A DNA stretch of 64,000 bases, from the NCBI RefSeq assembly GCF_001686925.1, contig NZ_LVEN01000027.1, forward strand, positions 868,001-932,000, written 5' to 3'. Shown here in pieces: positions 36,730-45,655 of this stretch. The first letter of the stretch is position 1; the number at the start of each line of letters is the position of its first letter. The translations under genes and the position numbers were made by a program. A model generated the notes under the pieces. The model saw only the letters and a program-made list of their open reading frames with translations, made no database searches and was not told where the DNA came from. This DNA is from Flavobacterium piscis (GTDB taxonomy: Bacteria; Bacteroidota; Bacteroidia; Flavobacteriales; Flavobacteriaceae).

Positions 36730-37581
36730 ATGAACTTTATTCAATATATAGATGATACTTATGCGGTTAAAGTAAAAGAACTTGAAGCATTTGAGGGATA
36801 TTCTGTAAGAGGTATTCAGACGCCATTTTTTATATTATCAGTATTCATTGATAATAAACGTGTTCAAGGTGTTGATTTTATAAATTACGATAGTTTACCT
36901 ATGCTTTCGGTTATTAATGATTTAGGGAATGTTGATTTAAATGTAATTCCAGAGAATTATTTTGCTACTGCATTTACGGAAATTTATTTAAGTGTTCCTT
37001 ATTCAAGTGGTTCAAGTAGTGTTGAGATTTCAAACTTTAGCGATTTTCAGAAAAAACCATTAAGATATCTTAAAGAATATAAATTACCTCAATTTCGTTT
37101 AGATGGTCGATTTACTGCGGGTTCAGGTTATCAAGTAGATACAAGGGTTTACTCATTTATGAGATTGGGAACAATTCAGGGAGATAATAAATTTTACACT
37201 CTCGGAATTGACACTTATAGAAACTCTACCCATTTGGATAGTGTGGACTTTCAGGGAGAAAGCCCAAATTACATTAGAAATGGTTATGATTTAGTTAGTT
37301 CTTTTCCTGTTCAGAATAATGGTGGTATTGTTCAGTTTGGCGATTATTACATAAAAATGACTACTACAAAAACGTCATATCCTTATGGCTTGGCAGTTTG
37401 GATTTTTACAGATATTCGAACCAATGAATTTTGGGTATTAGTCAATTACATAGAAGTTGGTACAAGTATCATTAAAAAAGGTGAATTTGATATGTCAACG
37501 TTTGTTTGTGTAAACGGTGGTTTTAAGATTAAAAACCTGCTTCATGAAGTAGAGATACAAATCAGCAATATTTATGGCTAA
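36730..37581 (+). CDS. Beta-rich spike or capsid candidate
   Basis: The 283 aa protein has no TM or signal. It is rich in aromatic residues and strands (FFILSVFIDNKRVQGVDFIN, then YIKMTTTKTSYPYGLAVWIF). Its late position and aromatic-rich strands suggest a receptor-binding spike. By size it is also a possible major capsid protein. It starts 6 bp after the previous gene and overlaps the next by 8 bp. Confidence 0.5.
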   Translation: MNFIQYIDDTYAVKVKELEAFEGYSVRGIQTPFFILSVFIDNKRVQGVDFINYDSLPMLSVINDLGNVDLNVIPENYFATAFTEIYLSVPYSSGSSSVEISNFSDFQKKPLRYLKEYKLPQFRLDGRFTAGSGYQVDTRVYSFMRLGTIQGDNKFYTLGIDTYRNSTHLDSVDFQGESPNYIRNGYDLVSSFPVQNNGGIVQFGDYYIKMTTTKTSYPYGLAVWIFTDIRTNEFWVLVNYIEVGTSIIKKGEFDMSTFVCVNGGFKIKNLLHEVEIQISNIYG

Positions 37582-37798
37582 TAATACTCCAACGCCTTAC
37601 AGCTGTACAATCTTTAATAAAGATAAAAATATTAGACCTATAAAAGTTGAGTTTTGTAAATCAATATTTTACCTACATAATTGGTGTAAACATGTCGGAT
37701 TTGATTATCACTACATTAATATTTACAATCGAAAAACTGGTAAATATATTTCTCGACAATATTATAATGAATATGTAATAGATAAGCCTTTGTATTAA
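37574..37798 (+). CDS. 74-aa protein at the end of the structural cluster
   Basis: A small soluble protein rich in Tyr, His and Lys (FYLHNWCKHVGFDYHYINIYN, about 31-51). It overlaps the spike candidate by 8 bp. The 3' codons overlap the terminator stem at 37784-37811. No function recognised. Confidence 0.5.
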   Translation: MANNTPTPYSCTIFNKDKNIRPIKVEFCKSIFYLHNWCKHVGFDYHYINIYNRKTGKYISRQYYNEYVIDKPLY

Positions 37799-37811
37799 TT
37801 TACAAAGGCTT
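37784..37811. terminator. Bidirectional terminator ending the structural cluster
   Basis: AAGCCTTTGTA (37784-37794) and TACAAAGGCTT (37801-37811) form a perfect 11 bp stem with a six-base loop, between convergent genes. It separates the phage-like cluster from the accessory genes. Confidence 0.8.
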
Positions 37812-37820
37812 AATTTATTT

Positions 37821-38297
37821 TTATAAAGTAATATTCAATTCATTTCTAAAATAATCTTTCCAAAAGTCAACTACTTTTGTTATCTCTTCATCAAAGTAAA
37901 GTTTGCTATTGTCTGTTAAAATGATTTCGAGTCTGCTAACTTCAAATTCTTCCATAGAAAAATCAGATGGGTCAAAATCTCCCTCATATAAATATGCAGA
38001 TTGTATTCCAGCTTTTGGACGACTTGTATCTCCATGTTTGCTAGAATTTGCTAAATCATGCATTATTTTTAATGAATTGCAATAAGGATAAAGAGTTTCA
38101 CGAAAATCACCTAAAATATCTATATTATGAGTTGTTTGAAATTCTTTATGAACCCAGTCTGTTAAATGCCACGCTTCGGTAGCAATTTGTAAGGCTTTCT
38201 CTGAAGAATCAGGGTCTTCCATAAACTTATCATATAGCACGATTAATTGTTTTAATTTTTTCTCGGAAGAATCTTGGTCAAAAAGGTATGCTGGCAT
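37821..38297 (-). CDS. Accessory protein of the provirus, unknown (possible defence or exclusion gene)
   Basis: The 158 aa soluble acidic protein is mostly helical in its first 90 residues, with WHLTDWVHKEF and DLANSSKHGDTSRP. The A-W-H-x-x-D-W and DLAN-SKH pattern recurs in uncharacterised proteins of mobile elements and is somewhat HEPN-like, but the RxxxxH motif is not clear. Opposite orientation and a separate transcription unit suggest a moron gene. A role in superinfection exclusion or defence is speculation from context. Confidence 0.5.
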   Translation of the reverse strand: MPAYLFDQDSSEKKLKQLIVLYDKFMEDPDSSEKALQIATEAWHLTDWVHKEFQTTHNIDILGDFRETLYPYCNSLKIMHDLANSSKHGDTSRPKAGIQSAYLYEGDFDPSDFSMEEFEVSRLEIILTDNSKLYFDEEITKVVDFWKDYFRNELNITL

Positions 38298-38390
38298 AAT
38301 TATTATTTTTTTGCAATTTATAACTTTTTAATGGTATAATTATTTATTCTTTTATAGCAATTGACAAAGTGAAATTAAAATTATTGGCAC

Positions 38391-38398
38391 TATATTTG
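38391..38398 (+). promoter_or_regulatory. -7 box upstream of the secreted accessory protein
   Basis: TATATTTG fits TAnnTTTG and lies 41 nt before the start at 38439. Confidence 0.45.
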
Positions 38399-38438
38399 AA
38401 AATCTTTAGTAATTATAAACTCACAAAAAAAATACCAT

Positions 38439-38882
38439 ATGAAAAAAATTACCTTATTACTTTTTATAGTGTTTTCTATTCCTGCTTTTGCTCAGGATTC
38501 TGATATGAAGATATATTTAGAAAAAAAAGAAACTATTAGCTTGGAGCAATACGATTTAATTAAGCAGGTAAATATTTTTTATCCTGACATTATGATTTCT
38601 AAGGAGGTCAAAAGCAATTATAAGAATAATTTAAAAGTAAATGAATTTCTATCTTCGGAATTAATTTATCAAAATACAAATAAGTTTAAACTCTATAATG
38701 TGACAATTATGGATAAAAGACATTTAACCTATACGTTTTTATCAAATGATGATATTTTGACTTATGGAGATGTGCGAATATTTGATGGTAAGACTGTAAG
38801 AACATTGTATCGTTTAGTGGGTGCAAATTCTTTAATGCAGTATTTTGTAGATGGTAAATTAATCAATGAAGTAAAAGGTTAA
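38439..38882 (+). CDS. Secreted accessory protein of the provirus, paralogue of the gene at 39917-40336
   Basis: The 147 aa protein has a signal peptide (MKKITLLLFIVFSIPAFAQ). It shares with the chromosomal protein at 39917-40336 the order EQYdLi-x-VNxfYPDI, KxV, a KF-x-x-Y segment, a TYGDVRIFDGKTVRT-like segment (YGDVTIFKGNALRT in the other) and a terminal G-K. It lies inside the element, 0.4 kb from the right attachment site, while its relative lies 0.6 kb outside. No enzymatic motif is seen. Confidence 0.7.
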   Translation: MKKITLLLFIVFSIPAFAQDSDMKIYLEKKETISLEQYDLIKQVNIFYPDIMISKEVKSNYKNNLKVNEFLSSELIYQNTNKFKLYNVTIMDKRHLTYTFLSNDDILTYGDVRIFDGKTVRTLYRLVGANSLMQYFVDGKLINEVKG

Positions 38883-38917
38883 TTTTATTATATTTGAAAA
38901 ACTCTTAAAAAAAAACT

Positions 38918-39166
38918 ATGTACACTCATTCAGATGCTGTAAAAATTTTTAAATATTATTCTGACAAAGTAATTGGCTTTCCTTTAGATGAATCAAAAGG
39001 AAAATCTTTACTTATTAATAATTTAAGGATAGATGAACTTGGTAACAATCAATTTGATGTAATATGTATAGGAATAGGTAGTGCAAGTATACATTTCTTT
39101 CGAGATATTCATTCCGTAGCTAAGGATTTAGGCTTACCATTACCCAAAGATATTTTAGAAGAATAA
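38918..39166 (+). CDS. 82-aa accessory protein, unknown
   Basis: A small acidic soluble protein, beginning MYTHSDAVKIFKYYSDKVIG and ending AKDLGLPLPKDILEE. It starts 35 bp after the secreted protein gene and is followed by a terminator 8 bp after its stop. No recognised domain. Confidence 0.5.
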   Translation: MYTHSDAVKIFKYYSDKVIGFPLDESKGKSLLINNLRIDELGNNQFDVICIGIGSASIHFFRDIHSVAKDLGLPLPKDILEE

Positions 39167-39173
39167 ATAAATG

Positions 39174-39198
39174 AACCCCAATAAAACGGGGTTTTTTT
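39174..39198 (+). terminator. Terminator of the provirus accessory genes
   Basis: AACCCC (39174-39179) and GGGGTT (39188-39193), then T residues, about 100 bp before the right dif-like site. Confidence 0.8.
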
Positions 39199-39289
39199 AT
39201 GTCCACATTTTTTTTATATCTTTAAATTTCCACAAATTAGGGGTAAAAAATTCTGTTAATAAAGTTGTTAACATCTTCTTGGACATACT

Positions 39290-39317
39290 GCAAATCATAC
39301 TATAAATTATAGTTCAA
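39290..39317 (+). other. dif-like attachment site, right (attR)
   Basis: XerC-side arm GCAAATCATAC, centre TATAAA, XerD-side arm TTATAGTTCAA. Compared with the left site the centre and XerD arm are shared (16 identical bases, 39301-39316) while the XerC arm is degenerate. This is the pattern expected when a phage-borne site recombines with the host dif. Confidence 0.72.
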
Positions 39318-39443
39318 ATGCAATACTGAATATAGCAGTGGTAAGGCTTAGTCAATTCTGTGTTTTATAAAGTGTTTCATATTTGATACTTTAAAGTCTC
39401 ACTCTCATTCACAGCTTGTTTAGCTTATCTTTGATTCAATATT

Positions 39444-39824
39444 TTAATCGTAAAGTTTCGTTAGAATCGTTTCTTTGGGAACTAAATCAGAACCGCCTCG
39501 TTTAGTAAATTGTATTACGCCTTCATTTGCGTACAGTACTGCGCTTACCGAACCATTTTTAGATTTCATGCTGATTTGAGCTTTTTCACCAAGTACATAA
39601 ACATATCCGGTAACTTCCATAACGCCGGTAACGAATTTTTCATGAGCACTCGTAATTTCTGCAGTTCCGAATATTTTACTGTTTGATTGCGCTATGTTTA
39701 AAGTCAAAACATATTCCTTGCTGCAATCCTTGCAATTTTCAGTGCTCCAGGTTCCTGTAAATCGATTTGTTTGTGAATGTGCTGAAAAAGAAATGAATAG
39801 CAACAAAAGGATGATTTTTTTCAT
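39444..39824 (-). CDS. Small secreted protein, unknown
   Basis: The 126 aa protein starts at MKKIILLLLFISFSAHSQ with a signal peptide. An 11-codon upstream extension was rejected. Beta-rich body with GTWSTENCKDCSKEYVLTL and a C-x-x-C pair at about 31-34, which resembles DUF2147-like or lipocalin-like small exported proteins. It is the first host gene to the right of the provirus, on the minus strand. Confidence 0.6.
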   Translation of the reverse strand: MKKIILLLLFISFSAHSQTNRFTGTWSTENCKDCSKEYVLTLNIAQSNSKIFGTAEITSAHEKFVTGVMEVTGYVYVLGEKAQISMKSKNGSVSAVLYANEGVIQFTKRGGSDLVPKETILTKLYD

Positions 39825-39868
39825 TGGAATTGTCTTTGTTTTTTTAATTTGTTTCAAATATAAACCAA

Positions 39869-39896
39869 AAAAGCATTCACCGTGGTGAATGCTTTT
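39869..39896 (-). terminator. Hairpin between the two minus-strand secreted protein genes
   Basis: AAAAGCATTCAC (39869-39880) and GTGAATGCTTTT (39885-39896) form a 12 bp stem with a CGTG loop. Position suits termination of the gene at 39917-40336. Confidence 0.7.
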
Positions 39897-39916
39897 CTTT
39901 TCAATATAAAAATGAA

Positions 39917-40336
39917 TTATTTTATTTTTTTTAAATAAACAGATTTTCCGTTTAATGCTACGTTAATTTCATTGTTTTTCTCTGAAAAAGTGGTTCTCAA
40001 AGCATTTCCTTTAAAAATGGTAACATCGCCATAAACTTTCCCGGTTTCAGTAGAAACATATTCAAACAATAATTTTTTGTTATCTGGCTCAATTCCAATC
40101 TTGTAACTTGAAAATTTCGATGTATCTAAGTTAAATTCCTGCTGAGTATCAATGATTTTGCCATCTGCGTAAAAGTTGGTAACTGATTTGTTTAAAGTGA
40201 TATCAGGATAATACTCATTCACTTTTTGAAGAAGTGCGTATTGTTCAGCAGTTGCATCTTCTTTCTTAGATGTAATTGTTTGTGCGAAGGAAAGCGTTGT
40301 AAAAATAAGAGCGAATAGTAAAGAGAAATTTTTCAT
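39917..40336 (-). CDS. Small secreted protein, chromosomal paralogue of the provirus gene
   Basis: The 139 aa protein has a signal peptide (MKNFSLLFALIFTTLSFAQ). The body shares EQYaLlqKVNeYYPDI and VYGDVTIFKGNALRT with the provirus protein at 38439-38882. It is transcribed away from the MFS gene. The family function is unknown. Confidence 0.68.
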   Translation of the reverse strand: MKNFSLLFALIFTTLSFAQTITSKKEDATAEQYALLQKVNEYYPDITLNKSVTNFYADGKIIDTQQEFNLDTSKFSSYKIGIEPDNKKLLFEYVSTETGKVYGDVTIFKGNALRTTFSEKNNEINVALNGKSVYLKKIK

Positions 40337-40454
40337 AAATTTTAATTTTTAGGATTAGTTTGAAAATCAATTATTGAAGTTCAATTTTAGATTTAAAATC
40401 AATACACTTTTTATATAAAAATGCATAAGATTATATAACAAGGTACTAAATATT

Positions 40455-40462
40455 TACCTTTG
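40455..40462 (+). promoter_or_regulatory. -7 box of the MFS transporter gene
   Basis: TACCTTTG, a full TAnnTTTG match, 29 nt before the ATG at 40492. Confidence 0.55.
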
Positions 40463-40491
40463 CAGGAAATTAAAAGCAATTATTTAAGAAA

Positions 40492-41721
40492 ATGACAACA
40501 AAAAAATATATTAAACTCATTCTGATTTTAGGTTCTTTAACAGCACTTGGTCCTTTTTCGATCGACATGTATTTACCTGGCTTCTCTGGTATTGCCAAAG
40601 ATCTAAATACCACTGTTGCAAAAGTATCGATGAGTCTATCCAGTTATTTTATCGGAATTTCTGCAGGACAATTGCTTTACGGTCCTTTATTGGATCGTTT
40701 TGGACGTAAAAAACCTTTATTTATTGGTCTTCTAGTTTACATATTAGCTTCATTAGGTTGTGTTTATGTAGCCGATATTGATTCTTTTATCCTTTTACGA
40801 TTTGTTCAGGCAATTGGCAGCTGTGCGGCAACAGTAGCTTCTGTGGCAATGGTTAGGGATTTATTTCCGGTAAAAGATATACCAAAAGTTTTTTCTTTAT
40901 TAATGCTGGTTCTTGGGCTTTCGCCGATGTTGGCGCCAACAATTGGTGGTTATGTTACAGAAGATTATGGATGGCATACTGTATTTTTTATCCTAATGTG
41001 TATGGGAATCGCTATTTTAATTGCTGCTCAGGTTGGTTTGCCAAACAGCTATAAACCTGATACTTCGATCTCATTAAAACCAAAACCAATCATTTCGAAC
41101 TTTTTAAAAGTATTAAAAGAACCTCAGTTTTTTACGTATGCATTTACAGGTTCAATTTCTTTTTCGGGCTTATTTACTTATGTAGCGGCCTCGCCTATCA
41201 TTTTTATGGATATTTACCATGTAGATGCAAAAACCTATGGATGGATTTTTGCTTTTATGTCGGTAAGTTTTATTGGTTCGAGTCAGTTGAATTCAGTTTT
41301 ATTGAAGAAATTTTCAAGCCAGCAAATGATTTTTGGAGCATTGATTACACAATCTGTCATTGCCATCATTTTTCTGCTACTTGCTGCAAATAATTTACTT
41401 GGATTATACGAAACCATAGCAATGCTTTTCTTGTTTTTGGGATGTTTAGGAATTTCAAACCCAAATACTGCGGGACTTACTATGGCACCGTTTGCTAAAA
41501 ACGCAGGAAGTGCTTCTGCTCTTATGGGTGCAATTCAGCTTGGTTTGGGAGCATTGGCTTCGTTTGCTGTTGGTGTTTTTGTAAAAGATTCAGTAGCGCC
41601 AATGGTTCTTATTATGACATCAACAACGATTATCGCGTTTATAGTTTTAAATATCGGAAAACGTTTTATTAAAGAAAAAATTGAAGTTTCTAAGGATGAT
41701 GATGTTTTGGTAGGACATTAA
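40492..41721 (+). CDS. Bcr/CflA-family multidrug efflux transporter
   Basis: The 409 aa, 12-TM MFS drug:H+ antiporter has the DHA1 signature TALGPFSIDMYLPGF in helix 1, LYGPLLDRFGRKKPLF (motif A between helices 2 and 3), and motif C-like LGLSPMLAPTIGGY in helix 5. It probably exports toxic compounds, and the exact substrate is not predictable. Transcribed alone and convergent with ndh, with a shared terminator hairpin. Confidence 0.92.
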   Translation: MTTKKYIKLILILGSLTALGPFSIDMYLPGFSGIAKDLNTTVAKVSMSLSSYFIGISAGQLLYGPLLDRFGRKKPLFIGLLVYILASLGCVYVADIDSFILLRFVQAIGSCAATVASVAMVRDLFPVKDIPKVFSLLMLVLGLSPMLAPTIGGYVTEDYGWHTVFFILMCMGIAILIAAQVGLPNSYKPDTSISLKPKPIISNFLKVLKEPQFFTYAFTGSISFSGLFTYVAASPIIFMDIYHVDAKTYGWIFAFMSVSFIGSSQLNSVLLKKFSSQQMIFGALITQSVIAIIFLLLAANNLLGLYETIAMLFLFLGCLGISNPNTAGLTMAPFAKNAGSASALMGAIQLGLGALASFAVGVFVKDSVAPMVLIMTSTTIIAFIVLNIGKRFIKEKIEVSKDDDVLVGH

Positions 41722-41827
41722 ATTAAAAAATCCAAATTTTTGAAATTCCAAATTCCAATAAATTGTGTGGAATAAATCCAGTTTTAATGTAATATTGTCA
41801 TTTTGAGGAATGACAATATACGAGCAT

Positions 41828-41861
41828 AAAAAAAGCCAGAATTTAATAATTCTGGCTTTTT
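41828..41861. terminator. Bidirectional terminator between bcr-like and NDH-2 genes
   Basis: GCCAGAATT (41835-41843) and AATTCTGGC (41848-41856) flanked by A and T runs, loop TAAT. Serves both convergent genes. Confidence 0.88.
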
Positions 41862-41917
41862 GCATTTATTGATATTGGAATTTGGAATTTAAAAAAAATT
41901 GAAAGTTTAAAATTCAT

Positions 41918-43186
41918 CTATTCGCTTTGTTGTCTTTTATCTGGTCTGATAATCATTCTCAATGATTGATCACTTGCAAAATAAGCGACCATCCAGTTCC
42001 AAAATGTATTTAATCTGTTTCTGTAAGTGATTAAAGATATTAAGTGGATAAACAGCCAGATAACCCATGCAAAGAAGCCTTTAAAATGCCATTTTGGACT
42101 TGGTAAATCTACAACGGCTTTATTTTTACCAATGATAGCCATAGAGCCTTTGTCGTTATAAGCAAAAGGTTTTAAAGGTTTGTTCTGTACCAATGCTTTA
42201 AAGTTTTTGGCTAAATTTAATCCTTGCTGAATGGCAACCTGAGCCACTTGCGGATGCCCATCAGGAAAATTTTTATCGCCCGCTGTAATGGCCGTATCGC
42301 CAATAGCATAAATGTTTATTAATCCATCTACTTTATTATACTGATCTGTTGCCATACGTCTTCCGCGGCCATAACTTTCCTTTGGAATTCCGTCAAAAAG
42401 TTTCGCAGAAACTCCGGCAGCCCAAATTAAGTTTTTTGTTTTGATGGTTTCTCCGTTTTCAAAATGTACGGTATCATCAACATAATCGACTACGCGGGTA
42501 TGTAGCTTAACCACAACTCCTAATTTAGTTAGGGCATCTAATGTGTCTTCTTGCGAAGCTTTGCTCATTGGAGCGAGTAGTGCGTCTCCCCCATCGACCA
42601 AATACACATTACTGGCTGATGTTTCTAATTCCGGATATTCCTTAAGGAGTATATTTTTTCTCATTTCGGCAAACATTCCTGAAACCTCTACTCCTGTTGG
42701 TCCTCCTCCGGCAACCACAATCGTTAACAATTTACGGCGTTTACGAATATCTTTGGTAATAGCGGCTTTCTCCAGGTTTTTAAGCAATGTATTACGCATT
42801 TCGATGGCATCATTTAACGTTTTCATCGGAATGGCGTTTTTCATTACGTTTTCCATGCCAAAATAGCTGGTTTCGGCTCCGGTAGCAAAAACTAAATGAT
42901 CGTATGTTAATTCGCCGTTATTAAGGATTATTTTATTTTCGGCAGGAACTACAGAAAGTAATTCGCCTAAACGAAATTGAAGATTTTTTTTGCCTGCAAA
43001 GAATTTTCGAAAAGGATAACTGATACTTGATGGTTCTAAAAAAGCGGTAGCAACCTGGTATATAAGTGGCGGAAAGAAATTATAATTGTTTTTGTCTACA
43101 AGTGTTACTTGTATTTGAGGATGGTCTACAAGCTCTTTTGCGAGATTTATTCCTGCAAAACCACCTCCTATAATTACTATATTCAT
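41918..43186 (-). CDS. ndh: Type II NADH:quinone oxidoreductase
   Basis: The 422 aa, single-subunit, non-proton-pumping NADH dehydrogenase has the FAD Rossmann motif VIIGGGFAGINLAKEL at the N-terminus and the NAD motif VVAGGGPTGVEVSG near 165-178. NLIWAAGVSA and INIYAIGDTA follow, then quinone-side IAIQQGLNLAK. The C-terminal part (about 355-400) has a hydrophobic, membrane-binding FFAWVIWLFIHLISLI. It acts at the inner membrane. Confidence 0.94.
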   Translation of the reverse strand: MNIVIIGGGFAGINLAKELVDHPQIQVTLVDKNNYNFFPPLIYQVATAFLEPSSISYPFRKFFAGKKNLQFRLGELLSVVPAENKIILNNGELTYDHLVFATGAETSYFGMENVMKNAIPMKTLNDAIEMRNTLLKNLEKAAITKDIRKRRKLLTIVVAGGGPTGVEVSGMFAEMRKNILLKEYPELETSASNVYLVDGGDALLAPMSKASQEDTLDALTKLGVVVKLHTRVVDYVDDTVHFENGETIKTKNLIWAAGVSAKLFDGIPKESYGRGRRMATDQYNKVDGLINIYAIGDTAITAGDKNFPDGHPQVAQVAIQQGLNLAKNFKALVQNKPLKPFAYNDKGSMAIIGKNKAVVDLPSPKWHFKGFFAWVIWLFIHLISLITYRNRLNTFWNWMVAYFASDQSLRMIIRPDKRQQSE

Positions 43187-43308
43187 ATGTGTTGTCTTTT
43201 AAGTAGGATTCATGAGTAAAACTTTTCTGCCTGAGCAGTTCTATAAATTTAACATTATAATTTCATATATAAAACCTCATTTGAGTTTTCTTTTATATTC
43301 TTACGGAA

Positions 43309-43833
43309 TTAATTTGCCAATTTAAGCTTCATCATAATGTCTGTTTGCTCATCATTTCCTAATTTAAAAATGTGTTTGTCAAATTCAATAAAACCATTTT
43401 TTGTGTAGAAACTGATCGCTCTGAGGTTTTCTTCCCAGACCCCTAACCATACATAGTCAACATTTTTGTCCTTTGCTACCTGGATAGCTTTTTCATATAG
43501 TAATTGTCCAACTTTTTTTCCGTGAAATTCTTTCGAAACATAGATTCGCTCGATTTCAAGGGATTTTTCGCCTTTTAATTCTGTTTGAGATTCTCCGAAA
43601 TTTACTTTTAAGTAACCAATTACTTCGTTTTCTAATGTGGCAAAATAAAACTGAGAATCTTTATTGGTGAGTTCTTTCGTTAATTTTTCTGAAGAAAAAC
43701 CTTCTTCCAGATAATTCTTCATGTTTTCTTCAGAATTTGATTCTGAAAATGTCTCCTGAAAAGTCTGTCTTCCAATTTTTTGTAATTGGTCAATATCGTT
43801 TAACGAAATTTCTTTTATTTGGATAGTAGTCAT
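43309..43833 (-). CDS. GNAT-family N-acetyltransferase
   Basis: The 174 aa protein has the acetyl-CoA-binding motif A, SLEIERIYVSKEFHGKKVGQ and LLYEKAIQ (about 90-115), and motif B near VDYVWLGVWEENLRAISFY. Related to the PaiA/spermidine-type group. Substrate unknown. Confidence 0.9.
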   Translation of the reverse strand: MTTIQIKEISLNDIDQLQKIGRQTFQETFSESNSEENMKNYLEEGFSSEKLTKELTNKDSQFYFATLENEVIGYLKVNFGESQTELKGEKSLEIERIYVSKEFHGKKVGQLLYEKAIQVAKDKNVDYVWLGVWEENLRAISFYTKNGFIEFDKHIFKLGNDEQTDIMMKLKLAN

Positions 43834-43909
43834 GCGTATGTGGTATTTTTAAGATAATATTACCTTATAAAAATACAACATAAATTCGCAAATTCTGGAG
43901 ATTAAGTGG

Positions 43910-45244
43910 CTACTTTTTGAATTTTTTAACAGGTTTTTCAGTTACTTCAACCTTGTTTTGCAAAACATAATTGGCCAACAATTTTTCAATTAATTCGTCT
44001 TTAGTAAGATGATGAAAAACAGTTTTTACCTTTGTTTTTAAATCGTTCGAAATGTCGTGATTAGGTTTTGTTTTGAAGATTTGTTTTGCCCACAAAAGCG
44101 TGTTGTTTTCTTCTAAACTTACTACAGAAGGTTTTTGAAACTGACTAAATTTAATACCTAATTCTTTTTCGAATTCCGGAATTTCAGCTGTTTCTTCTTC
44201 TTGTAAAACGGTTAAAGAAAGCCCCTTTGCTCCTGCCCTTGCGGTTCTTCCGCTACGGTGAACATAGTTTTCGTAGGTGTCCGGCAAATGATAATTTACG
44301 ACATAAGAAATTTCTTTTACATCGATTCCTCTTGCAGCTAAATCGGTTGCAACTAGAATATTGATATGTCCTTCACGGAATTGCTCCATGATTCTGTCAC
44401 GAATTCCCTGAGATAAACTTCCGTGAAGCGCTCCTGAAGAAAAACGATTAATTGCTAAGTTTTTAGCTAATTTGTTTACTGCAGCTTTGGTTTTACAGAA
44501 AATGATTCCGCGTTCTCCGTCTTTTGAGTTTAGGAAATGCATTAAAACATCCAGTTTTTCGATTGGATCTACTACAATGTATTCGTGATCAATTCCTTGG
44601 TTACCAACTGTTTCCATATTGGCGCTGACCTGAACTACGTTTTTGTTTAAGTAATTCTGGATCAGTTGTTTGATTGTTCCCGGTAAAGTTGCTGAGAATA
44701 ATAAAGTCCTGTGCTTTTTAGGAAGTTCGGCTACGATTTCGTCCAAACTTTCTTTTAGGATTGAAACCATTTCATCGGCTTCATCTAATACTAAATATTG
44801 TGCTTGTTTTAAGTCGATTGCCTTGCGCTGAATCAAATCGATTAAACGTCCCGGAGTTGCTACAACTATATGTGTGGGTTGTGATAAACGCTCAATTTGA
44901 GGTTTTATTGGGATTCCGCCACAAGTTGAAGCTATTGAGATATTTGGAATATGTTTTCCAAAATCTTCTAAGTTTCTGAATATTTGTTGTCCAAGTTCTC
45001 TGGTTGGTACCAAAATTACTGCTTGTACAATTGAAGATTCAGTATCTATTAATTGCAATAATGGTAATCCGAAAGCGGCTGTTTTACCGGTTCCTGTTTT
45101 GGCTAAACCTACAACATCATGGCTTTCAGAAAGCAATAACGGAATTGTTTTTTGTTGAATTTCTGTTGGTTCAACAATGTTCAATTCGCTTAAAGCTTTT
45201 AAAATTGGTGCTGAAATTCCTAATGATGAGAATTGTTTAGACAT
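43910..45244 (-). CDS. DEAD-box RNA helicase
   Basis: The 444 aa protein has Q motif GISAPILKALSELNIVEPTEIQ, Walker A GLAKTGTGKTAAFG, DEAD in VLDEADEM, SAT in LFSATLP, and motif VI HRSGRTARAG. The C-terminal extension (about 370-444) is basic and ends KPVKKFKK. It probably acts in ribosome assembly or mRNA decay. Confidence 0.94.
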   Translation of the reverse strand: MSKQFSSLGISAPILKALSELNIVEPTEIQQKTIPLLLSESHDVVGLAKTGTGKTAAFGLPLLQLIDTESSIVQAVILVPTRELGQQIFRNLEDFGKHIPNISIASTCGGIPIKPQIERLSQPTHIVVATPGRLIDLIQRKAIDLKQAQYLVLDEADEMVSILKESLDEIVAELPKKHRTLLFSATLPGTIKQLIQNYLNKNVVQVSANMETVGNQGIDHEYIVVDPIEKLDVLMHFLNSKDGERGIIFCKTKAAVNKLAKNLAINRFSSGALHGSLSQGIRDRIMEQFREGHINILVATDLAARGIDVKEISYVVNYHLPDTYENYVHRSGRTARAGAKGLSLTVLQEEETAEIPEFEKELGIKFSQFQKPSVVSLEENNTLLWAKQIFKTKPNHDISNDLKTKVKTVFHHLTKDELIEKLLANYVLQNKVEVTEKPVKKFKK

Positions 45245-45352
45245 TGTTTTTATTATTGTAGAGTTCTGATTTTAGATTTTAGATTCTGCCACAGATTACT
45301 CAGATTAAAATGATTTTTTAGAACCTTTGGTTCTGTTTTTTCTCTCAATTTT

Positions 45353-45377
45353 GTCATCCCGAGGAACGTGGGATGAC
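45353..45377. repeat. Short hairpin of the GTCATCCC family
   Basis: GTCATCCC (45353-45360) and GGGATGAC (45370-45377) around GAGGAACGT, a short relative of the inverted repeat at 28273-28380. Confidence 0.65.
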
Positions 45378-45420
45378 ATATATGTGTGTAAATGTTTACT
45401 ATTACTTCTTATGAAACCTA

Positions 45421-45503
45421 AAGCCCCAGCCCTGATGGGAGCGGCATCCTTTTGTGCCGGTGTTCGGCATAAAAGATACAGTGGACAGCAGGAAACAGCT
45501 CCT
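45421..45503 (+). repeat. Structured intergenic repeat (about 83 bp), copy 1
   Basis: The stretch has AGCCCC at its start, a central hairpin (CTTTTGTGCCG with CGGCATAAAAG) and ends CAGCTCC. A second copy lies at 54239-54317. It is an intergenic family with conserved hairpin and ends, likely transcribed or structured (inference). Confidence 0.75.
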
Positions 45504-45578
45504 AATTCTTGAAATTCCAATAAAGTCAATAATGGAAATTGCAATTTCTTTAAATCCCAAATTCCAATTGGAATGCGC

Positions 45579-45600
45579 GCTTCGACTTCGCTCAGCGTGA
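45579..45600 (+). repeat. Arm of the dispersed CTTCGACTTCGCTCAG repeat
   Basis: Contains CTTCGACTTCGCTCAGCGTG, matching the right arm at 11724-11743. The opposite arm is absent. Confidence 0.65.
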
Positions 45601-45655
45601 CAACCTGAAACTTGAAACCGAAAAATGTTCAGAATAAAAACCTGAAACAAATTTT

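Noticed and set aside
45305..45650. Several 60-80 codon ORFs on both strands
   Set aside because: They lie over intergenic repeats (hairpin at 45353, structured repeat at 45421, REP-like arm at 45579).
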